Of a stretch of DNA of 64,000 bases, positions 9,446 through 19,121 are shown piece after piece. The notes below the pieces were generated by a model, which saw nothing but the letters and a program-made list of their open reading frames with translations, searched no databases and was not told the DNA's origin. Origin of the DNA: Candidatus Cacconaster equi (GTDB lineage: Bacteria > Bacteroidota > Bacteroidia > Bacteroidales > UBA932); NCBI GenBank assembly GCA_018065895.1, contig JAGHSK010000002.1, positions 1-64,000 on the forward strand, read 5' to 3'. The translations under genes and the position numbers were made by a program. Position 1 is the stretch's first letter. The number at the start of each line of letters is the position of its first letter.

Positions 9446-10480
9446 TCACATGATGTATTCGGAATATGCCCTGGCCCCCCAGAACCGGTAGCCGCGGCCT
9501 TCTTTTCGTGTTCCGGTAAGCACTGAATCGATGAAACCGTTCTTTTCAACCAGAACAAGATGCCATATCAGGCCATTGGGATTCCTCAGCAGCTTGAACG
9601 AGATTCTGCCGCCAAGGCCTTTCCAATGCTCCATATAAGCATTTTCACTGACGTCTGTCTCGTCTGAGAATTTCCTTTTGCTGCTTCGAATTTCAGGGTC
9701 CAGGTCTCCGCCGTCTTTCAAAAATTCCACTTTCTCTTTGATTCTGAAATGCTTGCTGAGGTCTTCAACCATCTGATGGCTTCTGCCCCAGCTGCCTCCG
9801 GTAGGGGTTACAAGAGGTTTGCCGCGGAATATGACAGTTGCATCCTCGTATGAAATCACGCTGAGCGAATGGCTTCTGTCTTCCAGCCATCGTGAAAATT
9901 TCTCGCAATGGTCTTCAGTAGTGTAGCCGTACACACTGTCAAGGAAAATAATGTGCCTGATGGCCGGATTTATATGATCGGCCAAGCGGAAATAGTTGAA
10001 TATCAGATATCCACCGCCTGAATGGCTGCTTATTGTCAGGGAAGGGTCATATTCGGCATACAATGCGACTACATCGGCAAACAATCTGTCATATGTTTCC
10101 TTGCAGATGTCAAGGTGCTCGTTATGCCAGATTTTCCAGGCCTTCTGGCGGGTTTTCAGATAGATGGTTATGTAGTTGCATTTCCTGTCCTGAGCACGCA
10201 GGAATGCCGTTTGAGCAGCGACGTGGTGGGCGTCAAAATGCCAGTAGTCATCTGGCTGCATTCTCTTGCCGGCAATCCAGTCAATTTGAGTGCCGTTGGG
10301 CAGAGCGTACAGGATAATCTCGGTCCGTGCATCGGAAATCATTGTCTGAGGCTCGTCAATGAGGATTTCGACGTCCGGATATGAAAGGCCCTTCAATGCG
10401 CCGTCGATTTTCACGGAACCTTGTGCTGATGCCAGCAGCGGGATTATCGCCGCTGCTATGAGTGACAGAATTCTTTTCAT
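9446..10480 (-). CDS. Secreted alpha/beta-hydrolase-like protein, uncharacterised
   Basis: Signal peptide MKRILSLIAAAIIPLLASAQG; nucleophile-elbow-like ISSHSGGGYLIFNY; IIFLDSVYG after a hydrophobic strand. Confidence 0.6.
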   Translation of the reverse strand: MKRILSLIAAAIIPLLASAQGSVKIDGALKGLSYPDVEILIDEPQTMISDARTEIILYALPNGTQIDWIAGKRMQPDDYWHFDAHHVAAQTAFLRAQDRKCNYITIYLKTRQKAWKIWHNEHLDICKETYDRLFADVVALYAEYDPSLTISSHSGGGYLIFNYFRLADHINPAIRHIIFLDSVYGYTTEDHCEKFSRWLEDRSHSLSVISYEDATVIFRGKPLVTPTGGSWGRSHQMVEDLSKHFRIKEKVEFLKDGGDLDPEIRSSKRKFSDETDVSENAYMEHWKGLGGRISFKLLRNPNGLIWHLVLVEKNGFIDSVLTGTRKEGRGYRFWGARAYSEYIM

Positions 10481-10521
10481 AAGTTATAAGATGTATTGTC
10501 AGAGGTCTCCTGAATATCAAT

Positions 10522-10549
10522 AAGGGCGACCGGTTCCCCGGCCACCCTT
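10522..10549 (-). terminator. Intra-operon hairpin between susD and hydrolase
   Basis: aagggtggccgg-ggaa-ccggtcgccctt stem without a strong U tract. Confidence 0.5.
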
Positions 10550-10571
10550 GTTGAAGTTCAAGAAATCAGTA

Positions 10572-12428
10572 TCAGTCGACATTGGTGTCCCACCATACGT
10601 GGATAGACCAGATATCGTCTCGTGTTGCCCAGGATTTGACTTCGTCAAGGACAACGTTAGGGTCATATCTTTTCACTTTTTCTCCGATTGCCTTGAGGTT
10701 GGTAGCATTGTAGTTGTACTCGTGCGAGCACTGCTGCCAGCGGCGGTACTCGCGTCCTGCAGGCATTGTCCTCTGAGCGTCAGCGTCAAGAACCCAGTGG
10801 GCTGGTTTCTGCCAGTTGAAGAAAATCTCAGGGTTGTAGTCGTAGCGGCGGATATCGTTGAAGCTTTCAACAGCGAAGAACATTGCTATTCTCTTCTGGG
10901 TCATGATATGTCCGAGAGTCAGTTCAGTTTCCTTGCCGATTCCGTTTGCAAGGAAATTATCAATCTCATCTTTGGTAATCTCCTTGAATGAAGGGCAGGA
11001 TGCCAGATTGGCATCTCCGGCCACCCATCCTTTCAAAGTGATGTTCATCTGATCCATACAAGCTTTGATGCCTTCCTTGTATGCTTCATATGCAGCATGT
11101 TTCTCACCACGGTTGAACAAAACTTCTGCCTTTATGAAGCAGGCCTCTGAATAAGTGCCGATATAAGTAGGAGCGGAAACGCGGGAATAGAATGAGCCCG
11201 ATTCACGGCTGTCATTCGTTCCGTCACGACGGAAGAGAAGGTCGGCAGCGTGTGCGTAACCCTTCGAAGTGGAGGTTGTCTCAACATACAGGGTGTCACC
11301 GAGACGAGCTTCGTTCTCAGTTTCTACATACCAATGCTTTGCGGCACTGTAGCTTGAGCGGAGCGGACCACCCTGGGCAACAATATTGGATGACATATCG
11401 ACGCCAATGGTACGACGCCATTCACCGTCCCATTTGACACCGATGGCATCATAGTCTATGTCCGGATTCTTGATGGATACCTGCCAAGGCAGGATGTTCT
11501 TTGCACGAGGGTCTTCCACTCCGTATCCGCCGAAGTTCGTCAGATTCTTGTAGAGCATTGCCGTGCAGAAGATACCTCCGTTCATTCCGACTACGGAATA
11601 GAGCGGTGAATAGTCGATAGGTTCATCCCAGCCGAGGTTGTCGTGGGTTGTGCTGTTGTCGTCGGTGTGATAGATGACCATGTTGTCAGCAATGCTCTGA
11701 GGTCCTTTTGACAGAGCGTCCAGAATGGCCTGCTCGTCATATTTGCCCTCTGCAAGAGCTCCTTTTGCCTTCTTGCTGAGTTTCACTCCATAACGGGCTT
11801 TGAGCAGGTTGGCGAACTTTATCCACTTCTGGACATCGCCATTGCCCCAGTAGTCGCCTACAGAGAGAGGGTCGGCATTTGCGCCCTGAGTTTTCTGGAG
11901 ATTGGCAAGACCTTCTTCCAAAGATTCGAGGCATCCGAGATAGATTTCCTTGCCGTCGTTGTATTTAGGGGTGGCGGACTCTCCGACAGCCTCGTCGTAT
12001 GGCATCTCTCCATACAGGTCGGTCATCATCATCATTCCGTATGCCCAGATGACTTTTGCCACGCCTACGTAATGCCAGGCTTCAGCGGCCTCGGCAGAAG
12101 CGATCATATCAGCAAGGTTGCAGGCCGCGCCTACGAACCACCACTGATATGAGGTAGTGGAGATACCCTCATGGAATCTCCAGTATGCATTCCAATACTG
12201 GTAATTGTCGCTCTTTCTTACAACGTCTCCGATTCCGATGTTTGAACGATAGTTGGAGAACTGCTGTGCAGAGTTGGTATAGAACTCAATATGAGCAAGT
12301 CTCTGCGAATATGAAGGGAAAGAAGAGTCGGGAGTGTCAGGGTTCTGATTGATATCCAACCATTCGTTGCACGAAGCCATAAGAAGCGTGCAAAGCCCGC
12401 AGATAAGTATAAATTTGATATTTTTCAT
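10572..12428 (-). CDS. SusD/RagB-family nutrient-binding outer membrane lipoprotein
   Basis: Lipobox LLMASCNEWLDINQNPDTPD; follows SusC; VESFNDIRRYDY. Confidence 0.92.
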   Translation of the reverse strand: MKNIKFILICGLCTLLMASCNEWLDINQNPDTPDSSFPSYSQRLAHIEFYTNSAQQFSNYRSNIGIGDVVRKSDNYQYWNAYWRFHEGISTTSYQWWFVGAACNLADMIASAEAAEAWHYVGVAKVIWAYGMMMMTDLYGEMPYDEAVGESATPKYNDGKEIYLGCLESLEEGLANLQKTQGANADPLSVGDYWGNGDVQKWIKFANLLKARYGVKLSKKAKGALAEGKYDEQAILDALSKGPQSIADNMVIYHTDDNSTTHDNLGWDEPIDYSPLYSVVGMNGGIFCTAMLYKNLTNFGGYGVEDPRAKNILPWQVSIKNPDIDYDAIGVKWDGEWRRTIGVDMSSNIVAQGGPLRSSYSAAKHWYVETENEARLGDTLYVETTSTSKGYAHAADLLFRRDGTNDSRESGSFYSRVSAPTYIGTYSEACFIKAEVLFNRGEKHAAYEAYKEGIKACMDQMNITLKGWVAGDANLASCPSFKEITKDEIDNFLANGIGKETELTLGHIMTQKRIAMFFAVESFNDIRRYDYNPEIFFNWQKPAHWVLDADAQRTMPAGREYRRWQQCSHEYNYNATNLKAIGEKVKRYDPNVVLDEVKSWATRDDIWSIHVWWDTNVD

Positions 12429-12448
12429 TATCGTAAAACTTTATGTGG

Positions 12449-15400
12449 TTAGAAAGCCAGGTTAATGCCGAAGGTGGCTCCAGCTGTTGCAGGGACACCG
12501 CAGTAATCAAAGCCCACTGATGAAGAACCACCTACGCCTGAACCTGACGCAGCAACCTCCGGGTCACCGTTGTAGTTAGAGAAGAGAAGAAGGTTGTTGC
12601 CTGATATTGAGAATGTCACGCCGCTGAGGACATTCTGCTTCCTGAGGACACTCTGAGGAAGAGAGTATGAAACAGAAATGGTTCTCATACGCAAACTGTT
12701 CACCTTGGTAATATAGTTGGCTGTGTGCTTCATGTATGATTGAGTATAGTAGTTCTTTATGACGTTCAAACCCGGAGTCATCGTACCTGAGATGTTGTAG
12801 ACACCGTCCGGAGCGAAATCGAATGACTCGACTTGACCGTAAATCGGGTTTCCTTCGTCGTCCTTGCCAACTTGTCTTACACCTTCTATATGGAGAGTCT
12901 GCTGACGGATGTCACCGGAGAATTTGCTTGTACCGGCATTATCCATAGCGTACTGCGTTCCGTTGACAACATCACCTCCGAGCCTGAACTCCCACATCAT
13001 GTTGACAGATACTCCGTAGAAGTCGAATGTATTGTTGAGACCTCCGGCAACTGTGCATTCACGGTTTCCGACTTCAACCAGGTCATTGCTCCAAGTTGGG
13101 ATGCCGTTGTTGTCAAGGATAAGTTTGCCGTCCTTTGTGTAGTTCCATTTTGTACCGGCAATACCCATGAACTTGCCTTTGTTGAATGATGCAGCCTGGG
13201 CGGTAGCATACTGAACATCAGTCACATACATTACGTTAGTTCCATCTGGCAGGCCGTCGAGAGTACCGCGGTTGCCGGCAATGTTGAATCCGATGTCCCA
13301 TTTGAAGTTCTTCTTCTCAATCGGAGTGGCGTTAATAGCGAGCTCCATACCCTTGTTGTAAACGTTGGCTGCGTTGATGGAGCAGAAGATGTAACCGGTT
13401 GACTGCGGTCCGCGTGGGCTGAGAATCTGGTTGAATGAGTTGTTTGTGTAATATGCGAAGTCAAAGCCCAAGCGATTTTTGAAGAAATGCATCTCGAGAC
13501 CAGCCTCGAAAGATCTGGTGATCTCTGGTTTCAGATACGGGTTACCACGTGTCCAACTGTTGCCAAGTCCGACTTTCCCCAAAAGATAAGTTCCTACAGG
13601 CCAAAGAGATGTGGTGGTTTCGTATACGCCGGTATCTTTACCTACCTGTGCCCACGATACACGTACCTTACCGAAGTCAAGAACATCGTTCTTTGGCAAA
13701 AGTTCGGTAAATACGAATGAACCGCTTACAGAAGGGTAGAAGTAAGATCTGCTTTCTGCAGGAAGGGTAGAAGTCCAGTCGTTACGTCCTGTGACTGTAA
13801 GGTAAATCATATTTTTCCAAGATGCGCGGAACTCACCGAAAACACCCATAATTCTCTTCATTGAGTTTCCACGGCTGAAGCGTTTGTTTGCATCAGGAAT
13901 ATTGTCGTATGAATAAAACTCTGGAACTTGGAGGTTCAGTCCCATTGAATAAATCCTGTGGGTAGTGGTTTCATCCCACTGTCCACCGAGGACAAGACCG
14001 AGGTCGAAGTCCTTGATCTTCCAGTTCATGTTTGACAGCACGTTGTGTGTCAGATAGTTGAAATTCATTTCATTATCTGAGATCATACCATTCTGCCAGT
14101 CAAGGGAAAGAACTCCGCCTGGAGCGACACGGCTTGCGGCTTTCTGGGTGTATGTATCAAAACCGAGTTTGTAAGAGACGTTCCACCAGTCGAAGATGTC
14201 GGCCTTTACAGAAATGCTGCCGGTGAAACGGCTTGTCTCATCGGTCATCTTGTCTTTATTGATGACCCAATATGGATTTGTGCGTTCATCCCAAGGGTCC
14301 AGTCTGTCACCGAACATACGGTAACGCGTTCCGTCCTCGTTGAGATAATGCGTCATATCGTCGAAAGGCGACCATACATATGTAGCATAAAGAGCACCCA
14401 TTGCTTTTTGACTGAAAAAGCTTTTTCCTGTCAAAGTTTTGGTAGTGAAGTCTTTTGAGTAAGCAGCATTTGCGCCTACAGTGAATATCTTTCCAATCTT
14501 CTGCTCACCGTTGAAACGGAAGGTGTATTTCTTGTAGCCCGTTGTAGGGACAACACCTTTCTGGTTGTAATATGATCCTGACAAGTAGAAATTGTTAGTC
14601 TTTGTTCCACCGGCCACGCTCAAGGTTTCATCCACGGTAATGCCTGGCTGGTAGAAGTTTCCAAGGTTGTCGTAGATCTTGCCTGTTTTTTTGTCTCCCC
14701 AGGAATCATATGAGAAATCATTGTATGCTGTGCTGATGAGAGCACCTGTCTTCGGGTCATTAGTCTGCTCGAGATAACCGCGGCCATAGGTGGTCTGCAC
14801 TTCAGGCAGTGATGAAACCCAGTTTGTGGAGAATTTCGAGTTGAAGTTGACTTTTACAGCGCCTTCCTTTCCTTTCTTGGTTGTGATGATGACTACACCG
14901 TTGGCTGCACGTGAGCCGTAGAGTGCGGATGCCGCAGGGCCTTTCAGAATTGACATGTTTTCAATGTCGTCAGGGTTGACGTCCATCACACGGTTGGTTG
15001 TCGTGGTGTTCTGTCGGAATGTTCCGTCAAATGCAGAGTTTCCGACAACTGTTGAAGAGTTGTCGTAGATGATTCCGTCCACTACGAACAGAGGCTGGTT
15101 GTCCTTGTTCTCGGAAGCGGATGTACCACCACGGAGAATAATCTGGGCGCCTGAACCGGCGGCACCTGAAGCCTGTGTGATGTTGACGCCGGCGATCTTT
15201 CCGGAAAGAGAAGTGATGGCGTTGGCTGATTTGTTCTTCATCAGCTCCCCGCTGCCAAGGTCCTGCACCGCATAACCCAGAGATTTCTTTTCCTTCTTGA
15301 TACCCAATGCTGTTACGACTGTCTCTTCCAGCATCATGGTGTCGTCTTCCATAGTTACATTGACGTTGGCCTGGCCATTGACAGCGACTGTCACGTCCTT

Positions 15401-15646
15401 ATAACCCATGCAAGTGAATTTCAAAGTGCCTTTAGCCGGAACGGAAAGACTGAAGGCTCCGTCAAGATCCGTTGACGTACCTGTCGTCGTTCCTTCTATG
15501 ACTACGTATGCACCAACAATCGGCTCATTGCTCTTGTCAACTACCTTACCGGTAACTGTGATGTTCTGAGCCCACGCTGAACCTACAGAGAGAACCAGCG
15601 CGCACATAGCTGCCAGAATGCAGCTTAGTTTCTTTGAAACGAACAT
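12449..15646 (-). CDS. SusC/RagA-family TonB-linked outer membrane protein
   Basis: Carboxypeptidase-regulatory N-terminus, plug motif GSRAANGVVIITTKKGKEG, C-terminal beta-strand ATFGINLAF. Confidence 0.96.
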   Translation of the reverse strand: MFVSKKLSCILAAMCALVLSVGSAWAQNITVTGKVVDKSNEPIVGAYVVIEGTTTGTSTDLDGAFSLSVPAKGTLKFTCMGYKDVTVAVNGQANVNVTMEDDTMMLEETVVTALGIKKEKKSLGYAVQDLGSGELMKNKSANAITSLSGKIAGVNITQASGAAGSGAQIILRGGTSASENKDNQPLFVVDGIIYDNSSTVVGNSAFDGTFRQNTTTTNRVMDVNPDDIENMSILKGPAASALYGSRAANGVVIITTKKGKEGAVKVNFNSKFSTNWVSSLPEVQTTYGRGYLEQTNDPKTGALISTAYNDFSYDSWGDKKTGKIYDNLGNFYQPGITVDETLSVAGGTKTNNFYLSGSYYNQKGVVPTTGYKKYTFRFNGEQKIGKIFTVGANAAYSKDFTTKTLTGKSFFSQKAMGALYATYVWSPFDDMTHYLNEDGTRYRMFGDRLDPWDERTNPYWVINKDKMTDETSRFTGSISVKADIFDWWNVSYKLGFDTYTQKAASRVAPGGVLSLDWQNGMISDNEMNFNYLTHNVLSNMNWKIKDFDLGLVLGGQWDETTTHRIYSMGLNLQVPEFYSYDNIPDANKRFSRGNSMKRIMGVFGEFRASWKNMIYLTVTGRNDWTSTLPAESRSYFYPSVSGSFVFTELLPKNDVLDFGKVRVSWAQVGKDTGVYETTTSLWPVGTYLLGKVGLGNSWTRGNPYLKPEITRSFEAGLEMHFFKNRLGFDFAYYTNNSFNQILSPRGPQSTGYIFCSINAANVYNKGMELAINATPIEKKNFKWDIGFNIAGNRGTLDGLPDGTNVMYVTDVQYATAQAASFNKGKFMGIAGTKWNYTKDGKLILDNNGIPTWSNDLVEVGNRECTVAGGLNNTFDFYGVSVNMMWEFRLGGDVVNGTQYAMDNAGTSKFSGDIRQQTLHIEGVRQVGKDDEGNPIYGQVESFDFAPDGVYNISGTMTPGLNVIKNYYTQSYMKHTANYITKVNSLRMRTISVSYSLPQSVLRKQNVLSGVTFSISGNNLLLFSNYNGDPEVAASGSGVGGSSSVGFDYCGVPATAGATFGINLAF

Positions 15647-15718
15647 AGATTGAATTTTAGGTTAATAAAAACTTATTTTTTGTTGTGATTTATTTATGCC
15701 ATACACACCAATATTATA

Positions 15719-15726
15719 CAAATGTA
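15719..15726 (-). promoter_or_regulatory. -7 element for minus-strand susC
   Basis: Reverse complement TACATTTG (TAnnTTTG). Confidence 0.55.
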
Positions 15727-15860
15727 GCATTTTTTTTCTTTTTCCATTCCCAATTGCTTCTTTTTTTCACAATTATACCTTTAAAAAAGCAAGTTCATCA
15801 TCTTGTCATCAGAGGATGTTAATAAGATGGAGGCCGGTTTATCATATTTATTTCATTTTT

Positions 15861-15892
15861 TTTGTTTTTAATAAAATATTGCTTTACTTTTG
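15861..15892 (+). promoter_or_regulatory. Promoter for plus-strand susCD operon
   Basis: TTTG-N20-TACTTTTG, consensus match; ~98 nt upstream of ATG. Confidence 0.75.
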
Positions 15893-15989
15893 TCAGATTA
15901 TGGACCTTGAGGAAGGTTTCCAAAATCGATACGAACGTTGTGAAAGATGATTTTATAAATACTATTTATTCACCTTAAAACTATTCTTT

Positions 15990-18900
15990 ATGTTCATTCA
16001 AAAAGTTTCAAATCTCTCTAGATTTGTAATGACAGCATTGGTAGTTATTCTTACTGCCGGTGTAATGTCTGCTCAGAATGTAACCATAAAGGGTACTGTC
16101 ACCGACTCCAATGGCGAACCAGTCATCGGAGCAGGTGTGCTGGTTAAAGGCACTACTGTCGGCGCCGCTACAGACGTTGACGGTAAGTTCGTCCTCACTG
16201 CACCTGCAAACAGTACTCTCAGGGTTACTGCATTGAATTATCAAGAAGCTGAAGTTGCTGTAAACGGCCGCGCCTCTATCGACGTAGTGCTGAAAGAGCA
16301 GAACCTCACACTGGACGAGGCAGTGGTAACTGCTGAGTTCGGTATGAAACGTGTTGCCCGTTCAGTCGGTTCAGCAGTTCAGAACGTAAAGGCTACCGAT
16401 ATCCAGGAAGCCGGCCGTGAGAGCTTCGTAACAGCTCTCCAGGGTCGTGTATCCGGTATGACCGTTGCCTCTACGACCGGTGCTCCTGGTGCATCTACTC
16501 AGGTTATCCTCCGTAGTATCACATCTATCTCAGGTAGCAACCAGCCTCTTTATGTAGTCGATGGTGTTCCAATCAACAACTCTACATTCTACACAATCGA
16601 CAACATGCCTAACGCTGACGACATCAACCTGTCACCTGTATATCAGGACTACTCAACTCGTGGAAACGATATCAACCCTGAGGACATCGAGTCAATGACC
16701 GTATTGAAGGGTGCAGCAGCAGCAGCTCTTTACGGATCAGACGCATCCAACGGTGCTATCATCATCACCACCAAGAAGGGTTCATCAGGCAAGGGTAAGG
16801 TATCTTACTCAAACAGCTTCCGCTGGGAGAAAGCATACGGCTGGCCAGAGCAGCAGCTCGTTTACGCCAACGGTGCTTACGGTACAACCAACTATTACAA
16901 CACTGCAATGTTCGGTGGTATCTATCCAAAGGACCTTCCTCTCTATGACAACGTACAGGCTATTCTCCAGACCGGTTTCTCACAGACTCACAACCTCTCA
17001 GTTGAAGGTGGTACTGACAAGATCATGGTTCGTGGAGCAGCCGGTTACACTGATACCAAGGGTGTTGTAAAGACTTCTGATTACAAGCGTCTCAACATCT
17101 CCCTCTCAGGTAAGGCTGAAATCACCAAGTGGTTGAACTTCGAGGCATCAATGACCTACACCAACACCGGCAACAACAAGGTTCAGAAGTATACTTCCAG
17201 CCCTCTGTATCGCGCATATCGTTGGCCTACCGTTGATAACATGCTCGAATATATGGACCCTGACGGAATCCAGATGAAGCTTCCTCAGTACTACATCGAC
17301 ACTGACCTTCTCAACCCTCTGTACGGAATGTACAAGAACAAGAACTACGATGAGACTGACCGTATGCAGGTAAGCGCAAGCTTGAACGTAACCCCTACCA
17401 AACACACCTACGCACGTGTAACAATGGGCTGGGATGTCGGTATGCAGACTTATGAGTATTTCGTTCACCCATACTATGGCAACCGCACATCTGCAAGCTA
17501 CGGTGACGGTACCTTCTCAACAACCGATGCAAACTTCAAGTACAAGACTTTGAACGCCATCGCAGGTTACAACAATGACTGGGGCAAGTTCACCTTCTCA
17601 GCTCAGTTCGGTTACCACCAGATTGACAACTATGATGAAAGCTCATCAATCTATGCAACTGAATTCCTTGTAAAGGATTTCTACGGACTTGCAAACTGTA
17701 CTCCTTCAACCATCCAGATCGCAACACGCCACAGAACACGCCGCATACAGGCTCTCTCAGGCCAGTTGGAATTCGGTTGGAACAACATGATCTATTTGAC
17801 AGCCCGTGCACGTAACGACTGGTCATCAACTCTGCCAAAGAACAACAACTCATACTTCTACCCATCAGTAGAACTTTCATTTGTTGCTACAGAGCTTCCA
17901 TTCATGAAGAACCTCGACGCCATCTCTTACCTCAAACTCCGTGGCGCTTACGCTACAGTAGGTAAGGACGCAACTCCTCTGTCAATCTATCCTGCTCTCG
18001 AATCTACAGGAATGACAGGTGGTGGATTCAACTACGGCTACACAGGTCCTAACGAAGGTTTGAAGCCTGAGATGACAACCTCTTGGGAAGTAGGTTTCGA
18101 AGGCCGCTTCGCCAATGACCGCATCAACGCCGACTTCACCTGGTACAAGACCATCTGCAAGGACCAGTACGTAACAGGCTTCCGCTTGAGCTACGCTACA
18201 GGTTTCGTATTGAACAACATGAACGTAGGTACATTCGAGACCAAAGGTTGGGAAGCACACATCGACGGTGACATCTTCCGCGGTGCTTTCAACTGGAACC
18301 TCGGTGTCAACCTCGACCACAACAGCTCAATCTGTACTTACCTTCCTGACAACGTATCAGAGTACTACAACGCATACACTTGGGTAGTAGGCAACTCACG
18401 TAACGGTATCAAGGTAGGTTACCCTATCACCTCTATGACAGGTTACATCTATGAGAGAAACTCAAATGGTCAGATTCTCATCAACCCTTCAACCGGTATC
18501 CCTACAACCACTTCAACTTGGGAATATATGGGTGACCGTCACGAGAAACTCAACATGGGTATCACAACCAGCCTCTCATACAAAGGCTTCCGTCTGTCAG
18601 CCCTCATCTCCAGCAAGTTTGGTATGTCAATCATGAACGGTACCAAGAACAACATGATGGATAGAGGACAGAGCCTCGAGTCTGTAGCTCTCCGTGACGG
18701 CCGTGCAGTCGTATTCAACGGCGTTCTCAAGAACGGCAACGAAGAGTCAGCTAACCCTACTCCTAACAACATTTCAGTAACTTACAAGAACTACGGTTCA
18801 ACAACCATTTACACCGGTTCAGTTGAAGACTGGTTCGAGAAGGACGTAAACTTCCTCCGCTTGTCAGAGCTCCGTCTTTCTTACAACGTTCCTGCAAAGT

Positions 18901-19109
18901 GGCTGCACAACGCAACCCGCAAGTTCGTCAACTCAGCAAACATCTGGGTTAAGGCTACTGACCTGCTCACCATCACCAACTACTCAGGTATCGATCCTGT
19001 AGGAAACTCAGCATCTGCATCCCTTGGTGGTTACGGCGGTATCGGTATTGACTATTGGGGACTTCCTTCTCCAAGAGGTTATTCATTCGGCGTAAGTCTT
19101 ACATTCTAA
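15990..19109 (+). CDS. SusC/RagA-family TonB-linked outer membrane protein
   Basis: GTVTDSNGEPVIGAGVLVKGTTVGAATDVDG; ALYGSDASNGAIIITTKKGSSG; C-terminal GYSFGVSLTF. Confidence 0.96.
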   Translation: MFIQKVSNLSRFVMTALVVILTAGVMSAQNVTIKGTVTDSNGEPVIGAGVLVKGTTVGAATDVDGKFVLTAPANSTLRVTALNYQEAEVAVNGRASIDVVLKEQNLTLDEAVVTAEFGMKRVARSVGSAVQNVKATDIQEAGRESFVTALQGRVSGMTVASTTGAPGASTQVILRSITSISGSNQPLYVVDGVPINNSTFYTIDNMPNADDINLSPVYQDYSTRGNDINPEDIESMTVLKGAAAAALYGSDASNGAIIITTKKGSSGKGKVSYSNSFRWEKAYGWPEQQLVYANGAYGTTNYYNTAMFGGIYPKDLPLYDNVQAILQTGFSQTHNLSVEGGTDKIMVRGAAGYTDTKGVVKTSDYKRLNISLSGKAEITKWLNFEASMTYTNTGNNKVQKYTSSPLYRAYRWPTVDNMLEYMDPDGIQMKLPQYYIDTDLLNPLYGMYKNKNYDETDRMQVSASLNVTPTKHTYARVTMGWDVGMQTYEYFVHPYYGNRTSASYGDGTFSTTDANFKYKTLNAIAGYNNDWGKFTFSAQFGYHQIDNYDESSSIYATEFLVKDFYGLANCTPSTIQIATRHRTRRIQALSGQLEFGWNNMIYLTARARNDWSSTLPKNNNSYFYPSVELSFVATELPFMKNLDAISYLKLRGAYATVGKDATPLSIYPALESTGMTGGGFNYGYTGPNEGLKPEMTTSWEVGFEGRFANDRINADFTWYKTICKDQYVTGFRLSYATGFVLNNMNVGTFETKGWEAHIDGDIFRGAFNWNLGVNLDHNSSICTYLPDNVSEYYNAYTWVVGNSRNGIKVGYPITSMTGYIYERNSNGQILINPSTGIPTTTSTWEYMGDRHEKLNMGITTSLSYKGFRLSALISSKFGMSIMNGTKNNMMDRGQSLESVALRDGRAVVFNGVLKNGNEESANPTPNNISVTYKNYGSTTIYTGSVEDWFEKDVNFLRLSELRLSYNVPAKWLHNATRKFVNSANIWVKATDLLTITNYSGIDPVGNSASASLGGYGGIGIDYWGLPSPRGYSFGVSLTF

Positions 19110-19121
19110 TAAGGAAAGAGT

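Noticed and set aside
9304-9558. 84-aa minus-strand ORF
   Set aside because: Runs through the hydrolase terminator and its 3' end; no signal of its own
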